This document shows, one piece after another, positions 7,237-16,116 of a stretch of DNA of 64,000 nucleotides. The DNA comes from a virus. The stretch's first letter is position 1. Each line of letters begins with the position of its first letter. The stretch is from positions 1 to 64,000 of IMG/VR virus record IMGVR_UViG_3300034418_007342, one strand, 5' to 3'. The position numbers and the translations under genes are program-made. The notes below the pieces were generated by a model that saw nothing but the letters and a program-made list of their open reading frames with translations, had not been told where the DNA came from and ran no database searches.

Positions 7237-10079
7237 TGGCTAACCTTTTTGATTTTAGTGCCGAGTTCGAAGGCGTCGATCAGGCAATTCAAGAACAAAC
7301 AGGCGCAGTATATAATGAACCAGATCCATTTGTAATACCGTCAAGTCGAAACACGACATCTGTAGTGGAATCGTTTGGTGCAGAGAATTTCGTACCTACA
7401 GGTAGTCTTAGTCCTTACTTGGTAGATGAAGCAGCCCAAGCACAAGTTGATGAATCGTTTATTCAAGAAGCAGAAGGTTTAAATGCACAACAATCTGCTT
7501 TTTCTCCTAGTCTGGTATCCCCTACCACAAAAGAACCTGTTTATACAGTAGAAGTAAGAGGTACTGCACCAGCACAACAACCACTTGTAAATCCCTTGCA
7601 CGATTTTGAAAGTTATACCTACAATTTAAGTTTACATGCAATCACAATTGAAAATTTCAATAATTTAACAGACAGCCCACGTGGATATATTCCAACCGAT
7701 GTTTTAATTGCAGGCGCTGGGCGTTACAGTGATAACTTTAAACGCAATCGCTTTTTTGAAGAAGACTTTTATTTTGAAAATCTAAGATTAGAGTCTATTG
7801 TTAACACAAAAAAGACAAATAGATTTAGTAATGTTGTTAATATAGAGTTTACAATCATTGAACCCGGTGGGTTTACTCTTATTCAAAGGTTAATTAGTGC
7901 TTGCGAACTTCCTCGCAGTCAAGGAGGAGTAGGAGGCCAAAATTATCTTAAACAGCCTTTCATATTACAAATTGATTTTTATGGACAAGTCGATGGTAAT
8001 ATAGGTGCTGGTATTATACCTAATCAAACAAAATTAATTCCAATTAAGTTAGTTTCAATGAACACTAAAATTGGTACAAAGGGCACACAATATGATTTCG
8101 AAGCAGTCCCTTATAACCATAATGCTTTTGACCCAACAAAAATAAACTTGCCAGCAAATTTCACCGTTAAAGCAGCAAAAGTTTATGATATATTTGGTGA
8201 TGGTGAAGTCACAACAGAATCCACAGCAGAATCGCAAGCACTACAAGACCAAATTGAAGCCAGAAATAATTATAGTGAAACGTATGGAGCTGCATTGACA
8301 GAAGATAATGAAGGGGCAGCAGCAGTTCTCGCAAACCAAGGAATCTACCAAACTAAGGTTACGCAAACACTTGGCAAAACAGGAATAGCGGCTGGATTTA
8401 ACAGTTATTACAAGACGTTAGAAGAAAAAAATAATTTAAAATACGATAGAATTAAATTTAGTTTAGATCCTGAAATTGGAGACTCGTTAATTTATACATC
8501 AGGACCAACTAGTATTTCTAATGCTGCAGAAACTGGTAGCACTGAAACTGCCGCTCAACAAGCAGGCGGAGCAAATAAAGGAACTATTGCTTTTAATGCC
8601 GGACAGTTAACTATACCTGCGGGCACAAATATTCAAAGTGTGATAGAATGGGCAATTACTAATAGCGAATATATGAGCAAACAGATAATAGGAGTACAAG
8701 GCGCGGGTGATCCCAGCAAAGGTGTTGTAAATCAAAGTGCTGAAATACTTAAATTGGTAAAAATCGTACCAAGAGTTAAAATCAGAGAATACGATCCTAC
8801 TAGAGCAAATTACAGTTATGACATAACTTATATAATTAGAAAATTCCTAGTTAATAGTAGGACACCAAACGCACCGCAAGGCAGAGTGCAAGGGTGGGTT
8901 AAAGAATACAACTACATTTATACCGGAGGTGTTAGTCCTTATACCGGTGATGTAGCAGTTAATAGAGACGTAATTAATCTTGATTTAGATTTTAACATGT
9001 TGTTTTATACAGCAATTACTGGATTTAGAGAAAAAAACAAACTGTTTACAACCGGCGCAACTCAAGCCAATGGTGCAGATGATTTACAGACAATATTGAA
9101 TGAAAATGCCAGTGGGTTCGAAGGCGATCCGGGAAATACTCCTAGTACACAAACAACTAACCCAGCAAAGGCATTAGAAGATCTTGTTGAACGTGCAGAA
9201 GTTGTATACCAGTCTGGTAGTAAAAGAAATCAAACTAGAACAGGTGCCGGCCAAGCTGGCGTTCAAGCGAGTGCAGATATATTAAACAATCAACTTTCTG
9301 ATGCTAGAGGTGATATGATCAACGTGTCACTTACTATCACAGGCGATCCCCATTGGATTAAACAAGACGACATTCTTTATAATCAAAATTTAGTTGGACA
9401 AACTAGTAGACTTACTCCTAATAACAGTCTTTACACTGACAGCGGTGAACTTTATGTTTACTTAAACTTTATGAGTCCCGTAGACTATGATGAATCAACC
9501 GGACTTGCTATACCTTTTGGATCTTCATATAATTACAGCCTTTTTTCTGGTGTCTACAAAGTTATAACTGTTACGTCGACGTTTAGAGGAGGAGAATTTC
9601 GACAAATATTAGAGTTGATTAGACTTCCCATTAGCGACCAGAATAGACTTAAAGAAGCACAGAGTGCATATAGACAGGCCTATGGTTTTGAAATTGGTAC
9701 AGGACAAGGCGTAGCATTTCAAACAAGTCAACTTGCAGGTCAACGAATTTTTGGTACTATACTAAGTGGAGCACTTTTAAATGGAGGTGCTGGATTAGAA
9801 AGCCTTGCTGCTGCTGCAACCAAAAAAGTATTTGGCGAAGTACAAAACATTGTAGCAAAAGAAATTGGTAGATTAACTTCGGATATTTTCGATAGCAGCA
9901 TTGCTGATAACGCAGCTGATGCTCTTTCTTCGATTAATTTTGATGACATCGGAGGCGTCAACGCTACATTCCAAGACCTTGGAACTGATCTTGTTAATAG
10001 TTTAGATTTCCTAGATGTTGAAGTAGGCGACCCTACGCAATTTACCAGTGATGTAGATTTCCTAGGCGACTGGTTGTGA
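7236..10079 (+). CDS. Large virion structural protein, probable baseplate hub component
   Basis: 947 residues with no signal peptide. The N-terminal 110 residues are acidic and low in structure. A compact region (about 125-320) contains GYIPTDVLIAGAGRYS, FYFENLRLESIVNTKK, IEFTIIEPGGFTLIQRLI and FILQIDFYGQVDG. A second (about 500-600) holds KIVPRVKIREYDPTRANYSY, and a third (about 690-810) holds NVSLTITGDPHWIKQDDILY and FSGVYKVITVTSTFRGGEF. The IEPGG strand region and the late ITGDPHWI/GVYKV strands resemble tail-hub proteins of the gp27/gpD type, which thread the cell-puncturing device. Its place between 53 and 5 supports a hub role. I do not recognise a firm T4 counterpart. Confidence 0.5.
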   Translation: MANLFDFSAEFEGVDQAIQEQTGAVYNEPDPFVIPSSRNTTSVVESFGAENFVPTGSLSPYLVDEAAQAQVDESFIQEAEGLNAQQSAFSPSLVSPTTKEPVYTVEVRGTAPAQQPLVNPLHDFESYTYNLSLHAITIENFNNLTDSPRGYIPTDVLIAGAGRYSDNFKRNRFFEEDFYFENLRLESIVNTKKTNRFSNVVNIEFTIIEPGGFTLIQRLISACELPRSQGGVGGQNYLKQPFILQIDFYGQVDGNIGAGIIPNQTKLIPIKLVSMNTKIGTKGTQYDFEAVPYNHNAFDPTKINLPANFTVKAAKVYDIFGDGEVTTESTAESQALQDQIEARNNYSETYGAALTEDNEGAAAVLANQGIYQTKVTQTLGKTGIAAGFNSYYKTLEEKNNLKYDRIKFSLDPEIGDSLIYTSGPTSISNAAETGSTETAAQQAGGANKGTIAFNAGQLTIPAGTNIQSVIEWAITNSEYMSKQIIGVQGAGDPSKGVVNQSAEILKLVKIVPRVKIREYDPTRANYSYDITYIIRKFLVNSRTPNAPQGRVQGWVKEYNYIYTGGVSPYTGDVAVNRDVINLDLDFNMLFYTAITGFREKNKLFTTGATQANGADDLQTILNENASGFEGDPGNTPSTQTTNPAKALEDLVERAEVVYQSGSKRNQTRTGAGQAGVQASADILNNQLSDARGDMINVSLTITGDPHWIKQDDILYNQNLVGQTSRLTPNNSLYTDSGELYVYLNFMSPVDYDESTGLAIPFGSSYNYSLFSGVYKVITVTSTFRGGEFRQILELIRLPISDQNRLKEAQSAYRQAYGFEIGTGQGVAFQTSQLAGQRIFGTILSGALLNGGAGLESLAAAATKKVFGEVQNIVAKEIGRLTSDIFDSSIADNAADALSSINFDDIGGVNATFQDLGTDLVNSLDFLDVEVGDPTQFTSDVDFLGDWL

Positions 10080-10094
10080 AGATAATTAACTAAT

Positions 10095-12251
10095 ATGGCG
10101 CAACTACCTTATCAGAATAATAAGAAAAAACCAGAATGGAGTGAAAGTTCAAGCAGTATTTTCACTCCAACTATCGGTATCTACAAAGGTCTGGTTAAAA
10201 AACTAGACAACGGAACACGTAGTGGGCGCCTGTATGTATATGTTGAAGATCTAAGCACTGCCACTAGCAACGATCCCAGCGGTTGGATTCTAGTAGATTA
10301 TGCTAGTCCATTTATGGGCAGAACATTAGGTCCTGCACAAAAAGGCGCAGTGACCAATACTACAAATACTTTCTTTACAACACAACAGAGTTATGGTTTC
10401 TTTATGACTCCACCGGACATTGGAAATTATGTGCTTTGTTGTTTTCCGGGCGGCAATAACCAAAGTGGTTATTGGTTTGCTTGTGTAAGTAACAGTCTTA
10501 GTAAACAAATGATACCCAGTATCGGTGGCCTGCCTTTAAGCAGAATTGATCCTGCCAGCGTCCCTCCAAATTTTTCAAGTTATCTCAGGCCAGGCCAAAT
10601 CTATCCTGTAGGAGAATTTAATGAAAACACGCAACAAGTGTTTACATCTAACTGGGCTACTGCTACTCTTAAACCTCTACATATTCCACAGTTTACCAGA
10701 CTACTAACACAGGGCCTAGATACAGACGCAAACGGAAGAGGAGTAATTAGCAGTAGTATACAACGTGACCCAGTAAGCGGAGTTTTTGGTTTTAGTACTC
10801 CTGGCAGACCTACAAACGATCCTGCAAGTGATCCAGATTTAAATGTAAAATTAGCATCGGGTGAAATAGATCCTGTAAACTTTGTTGCAAGTAATAGAGT
10901 GGGTGGTCACAGTCTCACAATGGATGACGGTGATTTATACGGCAACAATAACGTTGTAAAACTAAGAACTAGTGCTGGCCACCAAATATTCATGAATGAC
11001 ACAGATGGATTCATGTATATTGCCAACAGTAATGGTACTGCCTGGGTTGAACTTACTAAAGAAGGAGATGTTCTAGTTTACGGGCAGCGTGATATCAGTA
11101 TTCGTAGCCGAGGTAACTTAATGATGCACAGTGACCGTAGCATTATGATGAATGCTCGCGGCGCCATAGACTTAAAAAGTCAAGCACTGAGAGTAGAAAA
11201 CACAGCAACAATTATAAACTCAGAACAGGCAATTCAAAATTACGCTCAACAAATTTCGATAAATGGAACCAGCGGAGTAAGCGTTTATGGTAGCAAAGCC
11301 AGTATTACAGGTCTGGGTGGCTTGAGTCTGACAGGATTTCCTATTAGTATGAATAGTGGGACACCAGGCCAGCCACCACAAGCACCTAAAACGTTAAATC
11401 AATATCAACTACCAGATACTAGTTTTGTCCAAGGCCAAGGATGGGCAGCAGTTGATGGAGTGCTTCCATCAATTGCATACAGAGTTCCTACACATGAACC
11501 TTATGTTAGAGGAAATGTTGCAGCACTAATCCAACAACAAGAAGAAATATTTTCTGGAGGTACTGCTACTGTAGACGGAAATCAGGAAAATCAGATTAAA
11601 TCGGTGAGTAGAGCAAACCTTAAACCCGGTATAGATGCTGCAAATATTTTAGGAATATCACAAGGTTCAGCAGCACCCACGGCAAATTATATTACTCAGC
11701 CTTCTACATTGTCATTGGGCGATTTAAATAGCACTCAACTGAGAGCATATTCTGCGCAGGTAGGATATAATGCCAGCGGATCAGCATACGATGCTTACGA
11801 CAGTCAAGGTCGCTTAGGGAAATATCAGATATCCCCTCAAGAATTAGTTAACCAAGGCTTTTTAAAACCCGATACTCCAAGAACCTTGGACGGAGTTAAT
11901 AACCCTAATAACTGGACAGGTAAATTCGGTACAACAAGTGCTAATACTTTTTTCCAAAATACGCCATTACAGGATGCTGTAATGTACCAATATACTCAAA
12001 GCAACTATTCTAAATTACAAAATATAGGCTTGATTGATTCCAGCAGTTCCTCAGATGAGATTGCTGGATTATTAAGTGCTTCTCATTTTAGCAACCCAGA
12101 AACTGTTTCAGTATGGGCAACTAAAAATCAAGATTTATCAAACACAATTGCTAAAAATTACAATAATGGAAGATATAGTCAGACACAGGTTACTGTTTTA
12201 GAAGCCAGCGACCGAAGCAAACAAATTGCTTCGACCACTCCAACAGCGTAA
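10095..12251 (+). CDS. 5: gp5-like baseplate hub / cell-puncturing protein with C-terminal lytic domain
   Basis: 718 residues. Residues about 25-150 form an OB-fold-like domain (IGIYKGLVKKLDNGTRSGRLYVYVEDL ... DIGNYVLCCFPGGN). About 250-430 is a repetitive strand region (GHSLTMDDGD, RTSAGHQIFMNDTDGF, ISIRSRGNLMMHSDRSIMM) typical of the gp5/VgrG beta-helix spike. The C-terminus (about 550-700) has RLGKYQISPQELVNQGFL, NTPLQDAVMYQYTQSNYSKL and EIAGLLSASHFS, which resembles a muramidase or lytic-transglycosylase-like domain. The spike would pierce the envelope and the terminal domain would open peptidoglycan. Unlike T4, where lysozyme lies between OB fold and helix, the enzyme part is at the end. 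Catalytic residues are not certain by eye. Confidence 0.8.
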   Translation: MAQLPYQNNKKKPEWSESSSSIFTPTIGIYKGLVKKLDNGTRSGRLYVYVEDLSTATSNDPSGWILVDYASPFMGRTLGPAQKGAVTNTTNTFFTTQQSYGFFMTPPDIGNYVLCCFPGGNNQSGYWFACVSNSLSKQMIPSIGGLPLSRIDPASVPPNFSSYLRPGQIYPVGEFNENTQQVFTSNWATATLKPLHIPQFTRLLTQGLDTDANGRGVISSSIQRDPVSGVFGFSTPGRPTNDPASDPDLNVKLASGEIDPVNFVASNRVGGHSLTMDDGDLYGNNNVVKLRTSAGHQIFMNDTDGFMYIANSNGTAWVELTKEGDVLVYGQRDISIRSRGNLMMHSDRSIMMNARGAIDLKSQALRVENTATIINSEQAIQNYAQQISINGTSGVSVYGSKASITGLGGLSLTGFPISMNSGTPGQPPQAPKTLNQYQLPDTSFVQGQGWAAVDGVLPSIAYRVPTHEPYVRGNVAALIQQQEEIFSGGTATVDGNQENQIKSVSRANLKPGIDAANILGISQGSAAPTANYITQPSTLSLGDLNSTQLRAYSAQVGYNASGSAYDAYDSQGRLGKYQISPQELVNQGFLKPDTPRTLDGVNNPNNWTGKFGTTSANTFFQNTPLQDAVMYQYTQSNYSKLQNIGLIDSSSSSDEIAGLLSASHFSNPETVSVWATKNQDLSNTIAKNYNNGRYSQTQVTVLEASDRSKQIASTTPTA

Positions 12252-12258
12252 TAATCTC

Positions 12259-12266
12259 GATAAATA
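12259..12266 (+). promoter_or_regulatory. Late promoter GATAAATA for gene 25, leaderless geometry
   Basis: GATAAATA is followed by exactly 5 nt and then the gene 25 ATG. With T4 late-promoter spacing (element at -13 to -6), +1 falls on the A of ATG at 12272, so the message would have no leader and no Shine-Dalgarno. Confidence 0.65.
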
Positions 12267-12271
12267 TTCAT

Positions 12272-12652
12272 ATGCCTATTCTATACAAAGGATTTAGTAC
12301 AGTTGGTCGAAAAAAACATTTTCGCTTGACAGACTTTGAACTTGTAAAACAGGACCTTACAAACTATTTTAATATTCGTAAGGGTGAAAAACTGTCTAAT
12401 CCTGATTTTGGAACTGTAATTTGGGACACTATCTTCGAACCATTAAATGAAGATACAAAAGCCGTAATAATGCAGGATATAAAACGTATTATCGGATATG
12501 ATCCCAGAGTAGCAGCACAGAATGTCATTGTTACTGAATATGATAGAGGCATTCAAATTGAAATAGAATTAATTTATGTGCAGACAAATCAAGTCAGCAC
12601 TTTACAACTGCAATTTGACGAACAAAGCAGAACTGCTTATCAGTTCCAATAA
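12272..12652 (+). CDS. 25: gp25 baseplate wedge subunit (GPW/gp25 family)
   Basis: 126 residues, the usual size. The family core is clear: DLTNYFNIRKGEKLSNPDFG followed by WDTIFEPLNEDTKAVI, with the conserved Glu-Pro of the gp25/GpW-type lysozyme-like wedge protein, then IIGYDPRVAAQNV and a closing strand pair (IQIEIELIYVQTNQVSTLQLQF). With gp6 and gp53 it builds the wedge core at the inner baseplate and primes sheath assembly. It has its own late promoter immediately upstream, with the start codon at the predicted transcript start. Confidence 0.92.
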   Translation: MPILYKGFSTVGRKKHFRLTDFELVKQDLTNYFNIRKGEKLSNPDFGTVIWDTIFEPLNEDTKAVIMQDIKRIIGYDPRVAAQNVIVTEYDRGIQIEIELIYVQTNQVSTLQLQFDEQSRTAYQFQ

Positions 12653-12672
12653 AACCCCGGTTTTTCCAACCA

Positions 12673-12680
12673 GATAAATA
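12673..12680 (+). promoter_or_regulatory. Late promoter GATAAATA for gene 6
   Basis: GATAAATA lies in the 45-nt gap between 25 and 6. The predicted +1 is 12686, giving a 12-nt leader (AACGGAACAAGT) before the ATG at 12698. The leader shares its ACGGA start with other late leaders in the window. A small AAAACC/GGTTTT palindrome (12651-12664) precedes it. Confidence 0.75.
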
Positions 12681-12697
12681 TCTAAAACGGAACAAGT

Positions 12698-15600
12698 ATG
12701 GCCACTACCACGAGACAAAGCAGTTTATTAGTCAATCAAGATTGGACTAAGTTGTATGAAAGTTTCAGAGCAGCAGACTTTCAAGCCTATGATTTTCAGA
12801 CCTTACGCAAAGCCATGCTGGACTACTTGCGTTTGTATTACCCAGAAGATTTCAACGATTATACAGAAAGCAGTGAATATATTGCCCTTGTTGATCTTAT
12901 TGCTTTTATGGGCCAAAGTCTTGCATTCCGCACAGATTTAAATGCCCGTGAAAACTTCATTGACACTGCTGAACGCAGAGATAGCATTTTAAAACTAGCC
13001 CGCCTTATTAGTTACGTTCCAAAACGTAATCAAACTGCCACAGGATATTTAAAGTTTGATAGCATCCAAACTACAGAATCTCTATTTGATAGTAGCGGCC
13101 TGGATATTAGTAATTCGGTAATTGCTTGGAATGACAGCACAAATCCTAATTGGTACGAACAATTTGTTACGATTTTAAACGCTGCTATGCCCACAAGTCA
13201 AAGTGTAGGTGAACCATCTAATAGTGCCACAATTGGTGGAATATTAACAGACGAATATAATGTAAACGTGCCAACCAATACTCTTCCTGTTTTTAAATTT
13301 AATGCAACAGTAGAAAATGCAAATTTAGGATTTGAAATTGTTAGTGCAACTAGTGCAAATCGAAGTTACGTATATGAAGCAAGTCCCGCACTAGGTCAGC
13401 CTTTTAATATTCTTTACAGAAATGATAGTTTAGGTAACGCCAGTAACAATACTGGTTTCTTTTTTTACTTCAAACAAGGCAATTTACAAAATCTAGATTT
13501 TAATTTTAACGAAAGTATTCCAAACAATTTAGTTAATATTAATACTAACAACGTTAACAACACAGATGTTTGGTTATACCAACTTAACAATCTAGGTGGG
13601 ATACGTGCCGAATGGAGCAAGGTACCTAGTGTAAATGGGTTTAACATCATTTACAATAATAACGCAGCAAAAACTAGTTTCCAAGTTACTACACGAGTAA
13701 ATGATCAAATTGATTTAGTTTTTGGTGATGGAACATTTAGTGCTATCCCAACTGGAAGATTTAGAACATATTTTAGAACCAGCAGTGGATTAGAATATAA
13801 AATTACACCCAACAATTTAAGAAGTATCAATATATCTATTCCATACGTAAGCCGCAAAGGTAGATTAGAAACATTAACTGTTGTTGCAAGTTTAAAATAT
13901 ACTGTAGCAAATGCAGTTGCAAGAGAAAGCAACACAGAGATTAAAACAAAAGCACCACAACAGTACTATACACAAAATCGTATGGTAACTGGGGAAGATT
14001 ATAACATTTTTCCTTACACAAATTACAGCACCATAAGCAAAGTAAAAGCAGTAAACCGTAGTAGCAGTGGTGTTAGTAGGTATTTGGATGTGTTAGATAG
14101 CACAGGCAGGTATAGTAGCACAAATATTTTTGCTGATGATGGTGTGTTATACCGAGAAGAAAGTACAAACAGTTTTGATTTTACCTGGAGTACAACTTCC
14201 GATATTAATCGAATTATTCAAAATAATATTCTACCTATTATCAGAGGAAAACCTTTATTACACTTTTATTATGACAAATTTTTAAGGTTCGGCCTTACTA
14301 GTTATTATTGGAAACGCAGCACAGTAGGATCGGGATCCAGTACAGGATATTTTGTAACTGCATCTGGTGGCTCAATTGCTGCTCAGGTAGGTGCAGGAAC
14401 AACAGGCAATCCTTCATATGTAACTGAAAATAGCATTGTAATTTTTAGTCCAGGTGCAGGAAATTATTTTAATGCAGAAAACTATATTACTCCTATACCT
14501 GCTTCGGGCGTAATTCCTCAAAACGGCCGTACCGAACTTTATGTTACTATTACACGCCTAATAGGAAATGGCACACAAGGTAATTTAAGTGATGGATCTG
14601 GACCTATTGCGTTAAGTCAAAATGTTCCAAATAACGCACAGGCGATCACAGTTATTCCTGCGTTTAGCAATAGTTTTAGCGCCTCATTGATAGCCAGATT
14701 AATTCAACTGATTTCTTCATATAGCGAATTTGGAATTAGGTACGATCAAGAATTGCAAGCATACGCAATTGTTTCTGCACAAGATATAGACGCCGCCAGC
14801 GAATTTAGCCAAACAAACCAAGGTAGTGAACTAGGTATTAACAATGACAGTAGTTGGATAATGAACTTTACATTGAACGCTACGACTTATAGTGTACAAA
14901 CCCGTCAACTTAGTTATATCTTTCAAAGTGTAAGTGAAACTAAATTTTATTTTGATGATAGTTTTAAAATATTTGACTCAACTACAGGATTAACTGTGAA
15001 TGACAATGTCAATGTACTAAAAGTTAACGGAAACCCTGATACAGGAGCACCTTATACCAATAACTATCCATGGTATATCTATGGACAGATTGCAGAAAGT
15101 GATGGCTATGTTGACAATAGTAAAGCATTAATTACTTTTTCAGACTTTGATGATGATGGAGTCCCAGACGATCCCGATATTTTTAATACTATTGTTCAGC
15201 CCGACACAGACCCATTGGAAAAATTTATCTACTTACAAAAAGTTTACGGATACGAAAGTTTTGTTACTTACAATATATTAGATAAATCCTTGGTAGATTC
15301 GGGGTACGCAACTGAAGATGATATTTTACCTAATGTTAACAATTATCCTTTGGGACAAATTTTCTATGCAACAACTGAAGAAAACTTTTACGTATTGGGC
15401 GGCACAAATACAAATAGAACACTGACTTTATCTAACGATTATTTGGCACGAACTGGAAGACAAGGTTTGTATTTTCAATATAGACACAACGCACCAGCAA
15501 CAAGAAGGCTTGATCCAAGCCCAAATAATTTAATTGATCTTTACATCTTAACTAAAGAATACGAAAATCAATATAGAACTTGGGCTTTGGATACAACAGG

Positions 15601-16108
15601 AACCGCCACTGAACCTGATGAACCAGATAGTGAGACATTACGATTATCTTTTCAAGACTTAGAAAATTATAAATCTGTCAGCGATGCAATCATTTATAAT
15701 AATGCTCAATTTAAACCATTGTTTGGATCTAAGGCAAGACCAGAACTGCAAGCAACCTTTAAAGTAATTAAAAATCCTAACCTTAATCTTAGCGACAGTG
15801 AGATAAAAAGTCAGGTACTAACAAGTATTAATAATTATTTTGCTGTAAACAACTGGGACTTTGGTGAAACTTTCTATTTCACTGAGTTAGCAACATATAT
15901 TCAACAAGGACTTGCTCCTGCTATTAACAGTATAATCATTGTACCAAATAGTGATAGTCAGACTTACGGAAGTTTGCAACAAATTAGTAGCCAAGCAAAT
16001 GAAATTTTAATTAGTGTTGCTACTGCACAGAATATAGAAATAATCACTAGTATTACTGCTGCTCAACTCAACCTCGAAAATCAAGCGGTAAATACTATTA
16101 TTAATTAA
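12698..16108 (+). CDS. 6: gp6 baseplate wedge subunit
   Basis: 1136 residues, against about 660 in T4. The N-terminus is diagnostic: FRAADFQAYDFQTLRKAMLDYLR, FNDYTESSEYIALVDLIAFMGQSLAFRTDLNARENF, then RRDSILKLARLISYVPKRNQTATG. This is the gp6/GpJ-like wedge fold. The middle holds a strand-rich insert (about 200-900) with DLVFGDGTF and NRMVTGEDYNIFPY. The C-terminus (about 1010-1136) ends with FKVIKNPNLNLSDSEIKSQV, WDFGETFYFTEL and an SIIIVP strand, the dimerisation end of gp6. Gp6 forms the continuous inner ring joining neighbouring wedges. It follows a late promoter and lies 8 nt before the giant gene. Confidence 0.9.
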   Translation: MATTTRQSSLLVNQDWTKLYESFRAADFQAYDFQTLRKAMLDYLRLYYPEDFNDYTESSEYIALVDLIAFMGQSLAFRTDLNARENFIDTAERRDSILKLARLISYVPKRNQTATGYLKFDSIQTTESLFDSSGLDISNSVIAWNDSTNPNWYEQFVTILNAAMPTSQSVGEPSNSATIGGILTDEYNVNVPTNTLPVFKFNATVENANLGFEIVSATSANRSYVYEASPALGQPFNILYRNDSLGNASNNTGFFFYFKQGNLQNLDFNFNESIPNNLVNINTNNVNNTDVWLYQLNNLGGIRAEWSKVPSVNGFNIIYNNNAAKTSFQVTTRVNDQIDLVFGDGTFSAIPTGRFRTYFRTSSGLEYKITPNNLRSINISIPYVSRKGRLETLTVVASLKYTVANAVARESNTEIKTKAPQQYYTQNRMVTGEDYNIFPYTNYSTISKVKAVNRSSSGVSRYLDVLDSTGRYSSTNIFADDGVLYREESTNSFDFTWSTTSDINRIIQNNILPIIRGKPLLHFYYDKFLRFGLTSYYWKRSTVGSGSSTGYFVTASGGSIAAQVGAGTTGNPSYVTENSIVIFSPGAGNYFNAENYITPIPASGVIPQNGRTELYVTITRLIGNGTQGNLSDGSGPIALSQNVPNNAQAITVIPAFSNSFSASLIARLIQLISSYSEFGIRYDQELQAYAIVSAQDIDAASEFSQTNQGSELGINNDSSWIMNFTLNATTYSVQTRQLSYIFQSVSETKFYFDDSFKIFDSTTGLTVNDNVNVLKVNGNPDTGAPYTNNYPWYIYGQIAESDGYVDNSKALITFSDFDDDGVPDDPDIFNTIVQPDTDPLEKFIYLQKVYGYESFVTYNILDKSLVDSGYATEDDILPNVNNYPLGQIFYATTEENFYVLGGTNTNRTLTLSNDYLARTGRQGLYFQYRHNAPATRRLDPSPNNLIDLYILTKEYENQYRTWALDTTGTATEPDEPDSETLRLSFQDLENYKSVSDAIIYNNAQFKPLFGSKARPELQATFKVIKNPNLNLSDSEIKSQVLTSINNYFAVNNWDFGETFYFTELATYIQQGLAPAINSIIIVPNSDSQTYGSLQQISSQANEILISVATAQNIEIITSITAAQLNLENQAVNTIIN

Positions 16109-16116
16109 AAACTGGC

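Noticed and set aside
12651-12665. AAAACCCCGGTTTTT after gene 25 as a terminator
   Set aside because: The stem is only five or six pairs with a 2-4 nt loop, too weak. The late promoter for gene 6 follows directly.
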